Shown here piece by piece: positions 41,751 through 52,255 of a stretch of 64,000 nucleotides of DNA. The position numbers and the translations under genes are program-made. Positions within the stretch are counted from its first letter, which is position 1. Every line of letters begins with the position of its first letter. Source of the stretch: an uncultured Prevotellaceae bacterium (lineage in GTDB: Bacteria; Bacteroidota; Bacteroidia; Bacteroidales; Bacteroidaceae); the NCBI GenBank assembly GCA_902769705.1, contig CACXPX010000011.1, positions 36,624 to 100,623 of the forward strand. The letters run 5' to 3'. The notes below the pieces were generated by a model that worked only from the letters and a program-made list of their open reading frames with translations, did not search any database and was not told the origin of the DNA.

Positions 41751-43967
41751 ATGGAAGCATTAAGATTTCAGGTTGTCGGCGAGGCTTTTAAGAAAAAGCC
41801 GCTCGACGTAAATACACCCAGTGAAAGACCTGCAAAGTATTTTGGAAAGAAGGTCTTCAACCGTGAAAAGATGTACAAGTACTTGCCAAAGGACGTGTAC
41901 GAGAAGATGATAGATGTAATGGACAATGGTGCACGGCTTGACCGCGAAGTGGCCGATGAGGTAGCCAAGGGCATGAAGCAATGGGCAACGGAGGAAGGTG
42001 TGACACACTACACGCACTGGTTCCAACCGCTGACAGAAGGTACTGCCGAAAAGCACGACTCGTTTATTGAACACGATGGTAAAGGTGGCATGGTGGAAGA
42101 ATTCACAGGCAAACTGCTCGTTCAGCAAGAGCCAGATGCAAGTTCGTTCCCCTCTGGTGGCATAAGAAGCACATTTGAGGCTCGCGGTTACTCTGCTTGG
42201 GACCCCACATCACCCGTATTCATCATAGAAGACACGCTCTGCATCCCTACCGTCTTCATCTCTTATAGTGGTGAGGCTCTCGACTACAAAGCCCCGTTGC
42301 TGAGAGCACTCCATGCTGTGAATGTCGCTGCAGTTGATGTCTGCCACTACTTCGACCCGAGCGTGAAAAAAGTGACTTCGAATCTTGGATGGGAACAAGA
42401 GTATTTCCTCGTAGACGAAGGACTATACGCTGCTCGTCCCGACTTGTTGCTGACGGGGCGCACACTGATGGGACATGACTCGGCAAAAAACCAGCAGATG
42501 GATGACCACTACTTCGGATCTATCCCTGAAAGAGTCGCAGCCTTCATGCGCGACCTAGAGATTCAAGCATTGGAATTAGGCATCCCTTGTAAAACACGCC
42601 ACAACGAGGTGGCTCCCAACCAGTTTGAGTTAGCACCTATCTTCGAAGAGACGAACCTTGCTGTTGACCACAACATGCTGCTGATGTCGCTAATGAAAAA
42701 AGTTGCCCGCAAACACAGTTTCCGTGTATTGTTGCATGAAAAGCCATTTGCAGGCATCAACGGTAGTGGTAAGCACAACAACTGGAGCCTTTCGACAGAC
42801 AATGGCGTTCTACTGCATGCCCCTGGAAAAACACCTGAACAGAACTTGCGTTTTGCCACGTTTATTGTGGAAACACTGATGGGCGTCTATCGCCATAATG
42901 GTCTATTGAAGGCCTCTATCATGAGTGCCACCAATGCCCATCGTTTGGGAGCAAATGAGGCACCACCCGCTATCATCTCATCGTTCCTCGGTAAGCAGGT
43001 GAGTGAACTGCTCGATCACATCGAAAAGGCTGATGTGTCCGACATTCTCGCAATGGCTGGTAAGCAGGGTATGAAAATGGACATCCCGGAAATTCCCGAA
43101 CTGTTTATAGACAACACCGACCGCAACCGCACCTCACCCTTTGCTTTCACTGGTAACCGATTCGAATTCCGTGCCGTGGGCTCCGAAGCCAACTGCGCCA
43201 GCGCCATGATTGCACTAAACGCGGCTGTGGCAGAAGCACTTGTGTCGTTCAAAAAACGCGTGGATGCGCTCATCCCCGAGTATGCAAAGAAATACGAGGG
43301 AACTGGTCACAGTGGTAAATTCCATGCCATCATCGACGTGCTGCGCGAAGATATCAAGACCTGTAAGCCCATACGTTTCGACGGCAACGGATACAGTGAC
43401 GAATGGGTGGAAGAAGCTGCCAAGCGCGGTCTCGATGTCGAAAAATCATGCCCGAAAATCTTTGAGCGTTATCTTGACGAAGAGAGCATCCAGATGTTCG
43501 AAAGTCTCGGTGTGATGACCAAGAAGGAACTTGAAGCCCGCAACGAGGTAAAGTGGGAAACCTATACCAAGAAGATTCAGATTGAGGCCCGTGTTCTCGG
43601 CGACCTCTCGATGAACCACATCATCCCCGTCGCCACCCACTACCAGACGCAGTTGCTACAGAACATCAGCAATTTGTCCGTTGTATTCCCCATTGACACC
43701 GCAGACAAACTCTCTGCGCGCAACAAGAAAATCATTGAGGAGATTGCTGAACGCACGAGCACCATCGAACGCATGGTCGAAGAACTTGTCAATTCACGCA
43801 AGCAGGCCAATAAGATTGAAGATGAGCATGAGAAAGCCATTGCCTATCACGACAACGTTGAGCCTAAACTTGATGACATCCGCTACCAAATTGACAAGCT
43901 GGAACTCATCGTCGACGACAGTCTGTGGCCTCTGCCAAAATATCGTGAACTGTTGTTCATCAGATAA
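41751..43967 (+). CDS. glnA: Glutamine synthetase type III (GlnN-like)
   Basis: Makes glutamine from glutamate, ammonium and ATP. It has 738 residues, typical of the GSIII class of Bacteroidota and clearly larger than GSI. Markers include GWEQEYFLVDEGLYAARPDL, TLMGHDSAKNQQMDDHYFG, HNEVAPNQFELAPIFEETN, the ATP/metal region GINGSGKHNNWSLS, and NRTSPFAFTGNRFEFRAVGS. It lies at the end of glnB-amtB-porin-glnA and is followed by a strong terminator. The complete GS-GOGAT pair is thus encoded within 13 kb. Confidence 0.96.
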   Translation: MEALRFQVVGEAFKKKPLDVNTPSERPAKYFGKKVFNREKMYKYLPKDVYEKMIDVMDNGARLDREVADEVAKGMKQWATEEGVTHYTHWFQPLTEGTAEKHDSFIEHDGKGGMVEEFTGKLLVQQEPDASSFPSGGIRSTFEARGYSAWDPTSPVFIIEDTLCIPTVFISYSGEALDYKAPLLRALHAVNVAAVDVCHYFDPSVKKVTSNLGWEQEYFLVDEGLYAARPDLLLTGRTLMGHDSAKNQQMDDHYFGSIPERVAAFMRDLEIQALELGIPCKTRHNEVAPNQFELAPIFEETNLAVDHNMLLMSLMKKVARKHSFRVLLHEKPFAGINGSGKHNNWSLSTDNGVLLHAPGKTPEQNLRFATFIVETLMGVYRHNGLLKASIMSATNAHRLGANEAPPAIISSFLGKQVSELLDHIEKADVSDILAMAGKQGMKMDIPEIPELFIDNTDRNRTSPFAFTGNRFEFRAVGSEANCASAMIALNAAVAEALVSFKKRVDALIPEYAKKYEGTGHSGKFHAIIDVLREDIKTCKPIRFDGNGYSDEWVEEAAKRGLDVEKSCPKIFERYLDEESIQMFESLGVMTKKELEARNEVKWETYTKKIQIEARVLGDLSMNHIIPVATHYQTQLLQNISNLSVVFPIDTADKLSARNKKIIEEIAERTSTIERMVEELVNSRKQANKIEDEHEKAIAYHDNVEPKLDDIRYQIDKLELIVDDSLWPLPKYRELLFIR

Positions 43968-44024
43968 TCCATGCACTGAACTATAATCAGGCAGCCAGCC
44001 TTTATGGTTGTTTGAAGTTTGCGG

Positions 44025-44066
44025 GGGACTCGATGCTGTGATAGCACCGAGTCCCTATTTTTCCGC
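44025..44066 (+). terminator. Terminator of the glnB-glnA operon
   Basis: GGGACTCGATGCT (44025-44037) pairs with AGCACCGAGTCCC (44043-44055), 13 bp with one mismatch and a 5-nt loop, then TATTTTTCC. Confidence 0.9.
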
Positions 44067-44110
44067 ACTAAATAATTGGATAACCGACAACCAGCCATCC
44101 ATGCATTGCT

Positions 44111-47100
44111 TTATTCGAAAAGGCTAAGTTCATAGATGCGTGTGGTGCTGCCGCCCAATTCTTGAGTAGGACCTGTGACAAGTAAACGGACATAGCGCAC
44201 ACGTGTTGGAGAAAAACTACGCTCCACTCGGTCGGCATGGTTGCCATCAAGCAAATCCAATGTCTGCCATTCTTCATTAGTTGACCGTCGGCCTTGGAGA
44301 ATGGCGGCACGAGTGATGTAGTCGGCAGTTTCCTGTCCAGCATTGAGAATTGCCCATGCGCTGACTTCATGCTCCTCACCAAGGTCGAAATCAACGAAAT
44401 TGGGAGCCCTACGAGTATCGCACCATTTGGTGTCTTCACGACCATCGGCAATGAATTCCGGACGCTCCGCCTCGTTAACGTGTCCCGATGCGACTATGAG
44501 CTTGGCGGAACTGAGTAGGTTGGGGCGAGACTGCTGCTGGCCATTCTTGACAGGGAGGTTGTTCGTGCGATTACTTGTGATAAAGAATGGGGCTGCGGGA
44601 ATGGCGGCAGAAATGTCATCGGCAGCAGTGGCAGCAAAGAGAACAACATGAGAATCCTTGGGCAGCACAACGGCCTCTGCACCGCGAGGGATGTCCAAAC
44701 GAATGCGAAACATGTATGTGAACTCATAGGGTTGGTCACCTTCTGACGAATGACGATGTGTACCCACGTAGGCGATGTCGGCAGGCTTCAGGTAACCAGC
44801 GGTCTGCCCCTGATGCCCCCATTGGCCTATAAAACCCGTATAATAGGGAACATAAACCGTTTGCGATGCAACCTTTGCATTAACCTTCTTACCAATAAAA
44901 CGGAAGGTGGCATCTCGGTCATCTCGGTCAGAAGCAGTTAGCAAATAGAGGTGGGTATATGCGGCATCGGTGGGCAAAGCGATAGTGTCGCCCTTACAAC
45001 CGAGAGCATTATGGGTATCATATTCACCCAATTTGAAGGAAATGCCATCACTCTCTATTTGACGATCAGCAGGAAGAAGCTCAGAGGCATAACTATAGCC
45101 TCCCTCGAAGTTGGCTGAATTGCGGAAAGCGTTGGTGCTCGTTGCCTTGCGGTCGAAGGGAAGAACAATGGATTTACATTCTACGGGTTTATTAGAAGAA
45201 GCAAAGGTTTCACAAGTTCCATTTGCATTTGGGTTGGAAGCTAGCACCACTTTGTAAGTGCCAAGTCCAAAGCGACGCACATCCACCTTCAGACAGTTTC
45301 CACTGAAAGATGCAGCATCAATTTCACGCTCGGTCCCATCTGCACGCACAGCACGAGCTATTGGAGCAGGAAAAGTGAGGTGGGCTTGCTGGTCGGCAGT
45401 GCCACCAATCTCATAAACCCTTACAACATATTCATTCGTTACCTCAGCTCGCTTTAGCGTTCGGATGAGCACGTTATCGTTGTCGCTTTGCACGAAAGAG
45501 AAAGTTCGTCCCAACGTTCCCGCATGTTTTGCTGCTCGGAATGTCTTCACTGGGCTATTGAGCATGGTGCTTTGGTGCACAGCCTCCACAGGGTTGAGTT
45601 TTCCGTTATGCCCCACAAGGCTAAAAGTGAACTCATGGAAACCGAAATCTTGGCGTGCCTGATAGTTAAAGGCGCTTTGTTCACACTTGGGCGAGTAAAG
45701 TAGAGAGAGACGCAGAGTGTTGTCAGTGGGCTTATCCCATCCGTAGCGCGAGTCGTTGAGGATAGTGACGCCATAGTCGCCGCTTCGGTCGGTGAGGTCA
45801 GTCCATTCATGGCTGTAGATCTCGAAACTATTGGCACGATTGTTGCCTCTACGCACACTCCCTAACCCAATATCATAAGTAGCCTCCTCATTGGCTACGC
45901 TGAAAGGCATCTCGGCCTTGAGTAAGGCATTAAGGGAGCGCCATTCCACCTCGTGGCGGAAATCAATACGGTCGGCCAATGCTCCCTCATAGAGGCTGAC
46001 GAACTGTGTAATCTGACTTTCGCCATAACGTTTGGTGATGCAAAGGGTGTGTCGCAAGGCTCCGTCTTCAACAAGGTTAATGCTAACACCTTCATGGACA
46101 GCCACAGGGGCACGGTCGAGTGTCGCTTTCTGGATTTCCCATGCGGGCCAACCATTAGAGGTGCAGTCATCGAAAACCACAAGCCGTAGGGCACGTCCCT
46201 CTGCAATCATCTCACGGCCATTCTGCTTGTCATAAATAGAAGTAACATCACCAAAAGCATCCACAGTGAGGCGATAGCGACTGTTTTCGATAACTTTACC
46301 TCTCTCCTCTCTGTCATTAGCGAGAGCAGTTACCGGCTTCCGCGCTTTGGTGGTTTTCAGGCTATAAACAGCGTAGCCTGTAGCAGGGACGCGGGCTTCA
46401 AAGAGGAGGCGGGCTGAGCCATCGGAAGCGGTCACAATCTGCGAGCGCACACTCTTTCCAGCATCATCGCTCACGACGTAGGCTGTGTTGGCATCGGGCA
46501 AATCTATAGATGCAACTGTCTCCACAGGGAATGCTTCAGCATTGTAGAGAATAAGTGGGGTTCCGTTGACGCGAGTGTCGAGTTGACGGGAAATGCCGTC
46601 TACGCTGGTGGCAATAACACTTGAGAAACGTTTCAACCCTATCAACTCGTCGTTCCACGAAAATTCATAGGCACGTGGGATACTAGTGCCCGTTACATCA
46701 TCATGGAACTGATGCCAAATCATCCGCCGCCAGTTGGCGGTCATCTCTTCGATGGGATAAACACGGGTACCCATCCAATCTGCCACTACCGCCGTCCGCT
46801 CAGCAGCATCGCCTAGGTATTCTAACTGTCGGTTGTAAAGTTTCATAGCAGCTTGCGAAGTGTAGCAAGCATTACCGTGAACATCCATTGGTAGTTCACC
46901 GTCAAAAATGGGCAGCTCGGGATGCTGCTCGTAGGGTTGAAAAAGGTGGTAGATAGTATCGCTCGGAGCGCTGACTATTCGCAACGGCCCGTCACCTTTC
47001 GTGCCACGCATGACAGCCCTGACACTCTCAATGTTGGGTGAGCCCCCCGTGTCGCCCGTTCCATAATAGCGAAAGGCAATGCCCAACGGACTTTCAGCCA

Positions 47101-47791
47101 CCTCGCGCTGAAGGGTTTTGTTGTACGAGAGGTCCTGATCTTCATAACGCTGGGAATAGTTGAAACCGTGGGTCATCATGATACGACTGCCATCGATGCC
47201 CTGCCACAAGCCTACCGAGAAAGGATATTTTCTGCCACCATCGTAAAAGGGATTGGTGCGCCACATCAGCTTCTGCGACGAGAATCCGATAAGTCCACAA
47301 TGCGCGGCAGCCGTAGGCAGATAGTAGGGAAAACCGAAACAGTCGGGCAAGAACACGTCAGAGCTCTCTCGCCCAAATTCCTGACGATAGAACGTCTGGC
47401 CAAGGAGGATGTTGCGAATCCACGACTCAGGTGAGCAAATGATCACCTCATTGGCGTCCCAACTGCTGCCAGCCAAATGCCAACGGTTCTCACGAATGCG
47501 TTGTGTCAGTTCTTGCCAATACTCTGGATAGTACTCTTTCATCCAGGCATATTTCACGGCACCTTCGAAGTTGAAGATGTAATCAGGATACTGACGCATT
47601 AACTCCAAGTTCTGGACTAGCGTGGCTCGAATGTGATGACCTATAGTGGCCTGAATGTCCCAATTCCATTGTGTATCAAGATGGGCGTCGGCCACCATAT
47701 AGGCTGTGGGACGAGAGTCTTCCGCGGGTTGTGCAATGGCAATGTTTACTGATAGCCAGCCGATGATGGCAAGTGCAATGATATTTTTCAT
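44111..47791 (-). CDS. Glycoside hydrolase family 38 alpha-mannosidase with C-terminal discoidin domain
   Basis: 1226 residues with signal peptide (MKNIIALAIIGWLSVNIAIA). The catalytic domain begins at VADAHLDTQWNWDIQ, with the metal His-x-Asp, and has the nucleophile region FLPDCFGFPYYLPTAA. The central helical and beta-sandwich domains of GH38 follow (for example FRHEVEWRSLNALLKAEMPF). The last ~130 residues (FDLGEEHEVSAWAILN to RIYELSLFE) form an F5/8 type C (discoidin) sugar-binding domain. It probably trims mannosides in the periplasm or at the surface. There is no SusC/SusD pair, other hydrolase or regulator nearby, so it is an orphan rather than part of a utilisation locus. Confidence 0.92.
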   Translation of the reverse strand: MKNIIALAIIGWLSVNIAIAQPAEDSRPTAYMVADAHLDTQWNWDIQATIGHHIRATLVQNLELMRQYPDYIFNFEGAVKYAWMKEYYPEYWQELTQRIRENRWHLAGSSWDANEVIICSPESWIRNILLGQTFYRQEFGRESSDVFLPDCFGFPYYLPTAAAHCGLIGFSSQKLMWRTNPFYDGGRKYPFSVGLWQGIDGSRIMMTHGFNYSQRYEDQDLSYNKTLQREVAESPLGIAFRYYGTGDTGGSPNIESVRAVMRGTKGDGPLRIVSAPSDTIYHLFQPYEQHPELPIFDGELPMDVHGNACYTSQAAMKLYNRQLEYLGDAAERTAVVADWMGTRVYPIEEMTANWRRMIWHQFHDDVTGTSIPRAYEFSWNDELIGLKRFSSVIATSVDGISRQLDTRVNGTPLILYNAEAFPVETVASIDLPDANTAYVVSDDAGKSVRSQIVTASDGSARLLFEARVPATGYAVYSLKTTKARKPVTALANDREERGKVIENSRYRLTVDAFGDVTSIYDKQNGREMIAEGRALRLVVFDDCTSNGWPAWEIQKATLDRAPVAVHEGVSINLVEDGALRHTLCITKRYGESQITQFVSLYEGALADRIDFRHEVEWRSLNALLKAEMPFSVANEEATYDIGLGSVRRGNNRANSFEIYSHEWTDLTDRSGDYGVTILNDSRYGWDKPTDNTLRLSLLYSPKCEQSAFNYQARQDFGFHEFTFSLVGHNGKLNPVEAVHQSTMLNSPVKTFRAAKHAGTLGRTFSFVQSDNDNVLIRTLKRAEVTNEYVVRVYEIGGTADQQAHLTFPAPIARAVRADGTEREIDAASFSGNCLKVDVRRFGLGTYKVVLASNPNANGTCETFASSNKPVECKSIVLPFDRKATSTNAFRNSANFEGGYSYASELLPADRQIESDGISFKLGEYDTHNALGCKGDTIALPTDAAYTHLYLLTASDRDDRDATFRFIGKKVNAKVASQTVYVPYYTGFIGQWGHQGQTAGYLKPADIAYVGTHRHSSEGDQPYEFTYMFRIRLDIPRGAEAVVLPKDSHVVLFAATAADDISAAIPAAPFFITSNRTNNLPVKNGQQQSRPNLLSSAKLIVASGHVNEAERPEFIADGREDTKWCDTRRAPNFVDFDLGEEHEVSAWAILNAGQETADYITRAAILQGRRSTNEEWQTLDLLDGNHADRVERSFSPTRVRYVRLLVTGPTQELGGSTTRIYELSLFE

Positions 47792-47864
47792 GAGGTAAGT
47801 AATGGGAATGATTCAACTTCTAATTATCAATTATCACTATCTTTTGTTTTCCTATTATCTTCTT

Positions 47865-48236
47865 TCAATTCGCCGGCCTTGCATTGATTTTCTTACCATC
47901 CTTGCTCCATGTGAATATCCAACTGCCTCTGCGACTGGTGATGGTACTGTTAGTGACACCAACTATCTCGCCCACGTCCGACACGTTCATCGTCTTTAGT
48001 GTTTTCCCCTTTGCATCGCAGATGTAATAGAAGGAATAGCGCATAGCCACGAAGAAATCACTCCCCCAACCTTTGAGTTCTCCAACGCTGCTGCGCGAGA
48101 GGCCACAAATCTTCTTGCCTTTTTCGTCATAGACATAGTACCAGTTCTTTGTCTCCTCGATGTATGATATCTGCTGACGTTGCGCCTGTGCGGTCAGCGT
48201 CAACAGAAGTAATAGAATAGTAAATAGCTGTTTCAT
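47865..48236 (-). CDS. Small secreted hypothetical protein
   Basis: 123 residues from the ATG at 48236 (MKQLFTILLLLLTLTAQAQ), a clear signal peptide. An ATG four codons upstream is also possible. The mature part has three short beta-rich repeats of the form [YF]YYV/IYD-x-KGK-x3-[GLM] (NWYYVYDEKGKKICGL, FYYICDAKGKTLKTM, WIFTWSKDGKKINA). This suggests a small beta-sheet fold with repeating strands, reminiscent of a WG- or KGK-type repeat. No family name is given. It sits between the mannosidase and the helicase, same strand. Confidence 0.7.
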   Translation of the reverse strand: MKQLFTILLLLLTLTAQAQRQQISYIEETKNWYYVYDEKGKKICGLSRSSVGELKGWGSDFFVAMRYSFYYICDAKGKTLKTMNVSDVGEIVGVTNSTITSRRGSWIFTWSKDGKKINARPAN

Positions 48237-48267
48237 CTTTTTGTACATTTTTATTGATTCTTTGATT

Positions 48268-51200
48268 CTAAAGGGCCTTTGTTTTACATGTTTTATATTC
48301 TCCCGACGGTGGCAAGTATCCGCCTTTTTCTTTGATGTATCCGATGAGGTTCTTGAACAAGGGATTTGAGCATAGGGTTGGTTCGTTTCCTGTCAGGATG
48401 AGGCGCTTACGTGCCCGTGTCAGAGCGACATTCAGTTTGCGGTCGATGATGCGGCCGCCTTCTTCAAAACAATTGGCGGTGAGGAAGTCGAGTTGGTAGC
48501 GGTGGCGGATGGTGAACGAATAGATGATGATGTCGCGCTGCGAACCTTGGTAGCGTTCCACGGTGTCGATGCTGACGGCTTGCAGCACGGGAATGTCCAG
48601 TTTCTCGATTTCCCGGCGAATCATGGCTATCTGGTTGCGATAGGGCACGATGACTCCGACGGTCTTGGCGGGGTCGAAGGTGGATTTACCAGGGGCAAGA
48701 GGCGAGGGGCAAGGGGCAAGAGAGTCTCTGTAGATGTTCATCAATTCCCTTGCCACTATGCGAGCTTCTTCGAGGTTTGTCTTGTCGGAAAGCGAGTTCT
48801 CGCCCTCGTTCAATGCCCATTGGTTCACCGTTTCACGAGAGTGGCTATTGGCGGCTGACGATGGATTCTGAATGCTTTGCGACGGGATGAAGATGACACG
48901 GGGAGCGGTTGTGGGTTCTTCCTGATGGGGAAGTGGCACAGGTTGCAGTTGTTCACGGGGATAGAACATACGATTAGGCCATTCGGCTATATCGGGATGC
49001 ATACGTCCTTGGCGTCTCAGGATGCCCAGACAAAGAGACGAGGAACTGTTGTTTAGTCCTCGCAACAGTCGTTCGAAGAGCGAGTTGCGGCAGTCGGTGA
49101 GTCCGATGGAGAGCAAGAGAGGGTCGTCCACAGCTGACTCTTTTTCGTTTTGCACAACCACAGCAGGCAGTTGCTTGTGGTCGCCGATGAGGATGAAACG
49201 GCCTATTTGCGGGAGGCAGAGCAATCCGATGATGCTGGGTTCCAGTATCTGGCTCGCCTCGTCGACGATGGCGAGGGAGAAACTCTTGATGCTGAAGAGG
49301 TACCCGCGTGCCGATGATTATCTGCTTGATGGCTGAGAGTGTGGGCGTCTGTTCCACAGCGTTGGAGAGCAGATGTGACTGGATTCTGGGGTCGCATGAA
49401 AACTCGTTCCCTATGCGTAGGAAGTCGATACCAGCTGTACAAAGCATATCGCAGATTTCATCAACAGCTCGGTTGGTATAGGCCATCAGAAGGAGGGCGG
49501 CAGCAGGGTTTGTGAGTTCTTCTTCGACAAGGAACCGCAGCGCCATGCTGGTTTTTCCCGTTCCCGGCGGACCAATGAGCAGGAAGTAGTCAAGAGCCTG
49601 TTTGGCACGCAAGAGAATATCGTCGTAAGAAGGATGATAGCTGCGTGTCAGTTGGATAGTAGCATCGTGGCGTGGTGGACGTTGGCCAAGCAACAGGGCA
49701 CGTCGGTCGGGAGCGGCGGTAATGAACCTGTGCAACCCCGACAAAGCAGTTGTAGTGTTGATGTCGCTTGGTGCATGCTCTACGGCATAGCGGAACTTTA
49801 GGGGCAAGGGATAAGGGGCAAGGGGCAAGGTCTCGCCTTCAGCTTGTGGCGTGTGAGAAGGGATGACGGGATGGACGAAGGTATCGATGGATTGCCGATT
49901 GCTTAGATGCAGCGTCAGTCGTTTCCCAGTAAGTTCGCTGATGGAGGCTCTGTGCAGGATGCTTTTCCTTACGTCAGGTTCTTCGCCAAGCGGGTAAGCA
50001 TAGAGGCAGACCATATCGCCTCTCCGGAAATTGGGAAGGAAGTCGGCACCTTGTTCGGGGATATCAAAAACGAGAGTGGTAATAGGGATATTAGATGCGG
50101 TCGATGTGAATTGCGACGGGTCTAATGTCAGCCCTGTGTAGATGCTTCCATTTTCAATTTTCTCATACAAAGGCATGTTCCAAAGGTTGGAAGCCACTTC
50201 GCCACCAGCAGAGTTAGCACTTCCCACTTTGGAAAGCAATTGTTCTTTGAGGACGAAGGTCGCCATCCTGCAGAAGTATGCATGTTCGAGCGGACTGGCG
50301 TTCTGCAGGGGCGCACATACCTTCTCGAGCTCGGGCAACAAGCATTTTTCCCAGAAGAATCCGCTTTTCCGCTGAGTGTTCATCGTGTCGGGCGTCAAAT
50401 CTTGGACGATGGCTTGGAATCCGTTTTGCGCGATGCTGAATTCGTCGGCAACGATAAGGTTACGCAGCTTGACGGCTTCTCTGAGGAGTTTCTGCAGCGG
50501 TGCCACCTCGATGAGTCCTCCGGGCAGTTGGTATTTGGAGTAGAGCAGCAGCATGCTGATTTGTCGCGGCGAGATGTTGAAGTTCTGCGCAAGCACGGCA
50601 AAGTAGAGCAGCATCTGCACATAGTGTTTTTCGATGTGCATCCCATAGCTGCCGCTGCTATTGCGCTCGATATTGATGTTTCTGCCCGACTTTTGCTCCA
50701 CCAGCAGCTGCATGTCGGTTGTGATGAGGTCGGCCCGTCCTTGAATTCCGAGTTGTTCGCAAATGAACCCCGGTTCGAGCATGGCTTTGTCGCGCTGGTA
50801 CTTGCCGAAGAGTTCGGCCACGCAGGCTTGTATGTTGCTGCGTTGGGAAGCGGCTTCCGTCTTGAATGCCACAGGTTGGAAGTCGGTGTCGGCACAGTAG
50901 TCGAGTGCATATTCCCTGAAGCACGAGCGCAGTGTCTCGGCGAGAGGTGCATCGGGTTGGTGTATGATGTCGTCGAGCATCCTACCAGCGAGATTACCCA
51001 TCAAGATATGCTTGTTCGTGGTGCGCGGGGCCAGTCGCTTGAGTTGGTAGAGCAAGTGGTGATGGCCATACTCTTCGAAACATGCGGCAAGCGAACTGAT
51101 GTCGAAAAGGAAGTCGGGCTCTACGACAACCAACCTGGGAACAAGCGAAGGAATCCCTTCCCGTTGGGGTGAAGAAGGTGTCGCCACCAGCTCGCTGTCA

Positions 51201-51862
51201 AGCAGATTCACTTGCATTCCTTCGTGGAGGATGTCGCAGAGATAGGAGAAGTCCACATATTCGGGAGTGTCTTTGATATTGATGTTCACCACCGTCGCGG
51301 AGGAGAAGGCGGGCACAGCATTCAGCACTGTAGCCCGTATGCCGTCATCGCCGATGCTTTGAATCATACATCTGACGTAGCGATATTTGCTATAAGGAGC
51401 GCTCACTCCAGTTTCCCCTTGGAAAGAAGAAACAAGCGTGGGCGTACTGCGGAGAATGGCGCCGGGGATGGAAGCTTCGTAGACGGCAGAGATGAAGACA
51501 GCAACGGCCCTGAGGTCATAGAGCAACTCTTGTCGGGATATAGACCTCTCCTCGCTGGTTTCCCCACTTTGCGACAACAATTGGCTATCCTCATCAGAGA
51601 AATGAAGAGGACTGATGCTGTGGTGGCGTGCGCGTTGAATGGCAATCGTGTGGGCCGCGCTGATATTACAGGTCTTGGCGAGCGTGTCAATCTGTGATGA
51701 GAGGTTGCCGAAGTTGTGTTTCGACAGCCGAAGCCCATATTGGCAGGCGAGCATCAAGGTTTGAGTGATAGTCCTGCAAACCTCGTTACATCGCTGCTGG
51801 TGGTATAGGCTGATGGCATCGATGACTTTCTGGAATAGTTCTTCGGCGTTGCTGTTGCTCAT
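48268..51862 (-). pseudogene. Dna2-like nuclease-helicase, frameshifted
   Basis: Two overlapping frames make one ~1200-residue protein. The first part (start 51862, MSNSNAEELFQKVIDAI) has a PD-(D/E)XK-like nuclease segment (GRADLI, then LLVEQKSGRN) and the helicase Walker A GPPGTGKTSMAL. The second part has Walker B in AIVDEASQILEP, motif III GDHKQLPAV, motif V DTVERYQGSQRD and motif VI NVALTRARKR. The frame changes at a GGG/CCC triplet, 49303-49305: dropping one G restores a continuous reading (IIGT, then YLFSIKSFSLAIVDEA). It is either a real inactivation, a phase-variable tract or a sequencing error. Two GGGGCAAGG-type repeats lie in frame (49798-49833 and 48690-48722). Confidence 0.8.
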
Positions 51863-51892
51863 GGGGGGATGGAGGTTTTTGTTTTTATTTTG

Positions 51893-51941
51893 CAAAAATA
51901 CATCAATTATTTTGTAATTCAATGTTTTTCGTTTAATTTTG
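51893..51941. promoter_or_regulatory. Overlapping divergent promoters of clpS and the helicase gene
   Basis: Plus strand: TTTG (51911-51914), 19 bp, TAATTTTG (51934-51941), serving clpS. Minus strand: ATTG (51920-51923), 19 bp, TATTTTTG (51893-51900), serving the helicase gene. The two share sequence, so RNA polymerase could not use both at once. The clpS start would fall at or within a few nt of its ATG. Confidence 0.75.
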
Positions 51942-51947
51942 CATTCC

Positions 51948-52253
51948 ATGAGTAAAGAAAAATCATCGATTCGCGAGCGTGAACGACTGGATGTTCGTGA
52001 GCCTCGCCGCTATCAGGTTACTATTTATAACGACGATTTCACGACCATGGAATTCGTTGTGAAGCTCCTGATAACAGTTTTCCACAAATCGCAGGCAGAA
52101 GCCGAACAGCTGATGCTGATGGTCCATCGTTCGGAGAAAGCTGTCGTGGGAGTGTATAGTTACGACGTCGCCGTGTCGAAAGTGCAGAGGGGTTTGGCGA
52201 TGGCTCGTCAGGAAGGATTCCCCCTGCGATTGACTTGTGAACCAGAGGTTTGA
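51948..52253 (+). CDS. clpS: ClpS adaptor protein
   Basis: Delivers N-end-rule substrates to ClpAP. It has 101 residues from the ATG at 51948 (MSKEKSSIRERERL); a start three codons earlier is possible. The core has YQVTIYNDDFTTMEFVV (the conserved NDD and hydrophobic pocket residues), LMLMVHRSEKAVVG and the C-terminal GLAMARQEGFPLRL. The promoter -7 box ends 6 bp before the ATG and no Shine-Dalgarno is visible, so the mRNA may be leaderless. clpA follows 2 bp after the stop. Confidence 0.95.
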   Translation: MSKEKSSIRERERLDVREPRRYQVTIYNDDFTTMEFVVKLLITVFHKSQAEAEQLMLMVHRSEKAVVGVYSYDVAVSKVQRGLAMARQEGFPLRLTCEPEV

Positions 52254-52255
52254 AT

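Noticed and set aside
44111-48236. A polysaccharide utilisation locus around the GH38 enzyme
   Set aside because: No SusC/SusD pair, hybrid sensor or second hydrolase occurs nearby.
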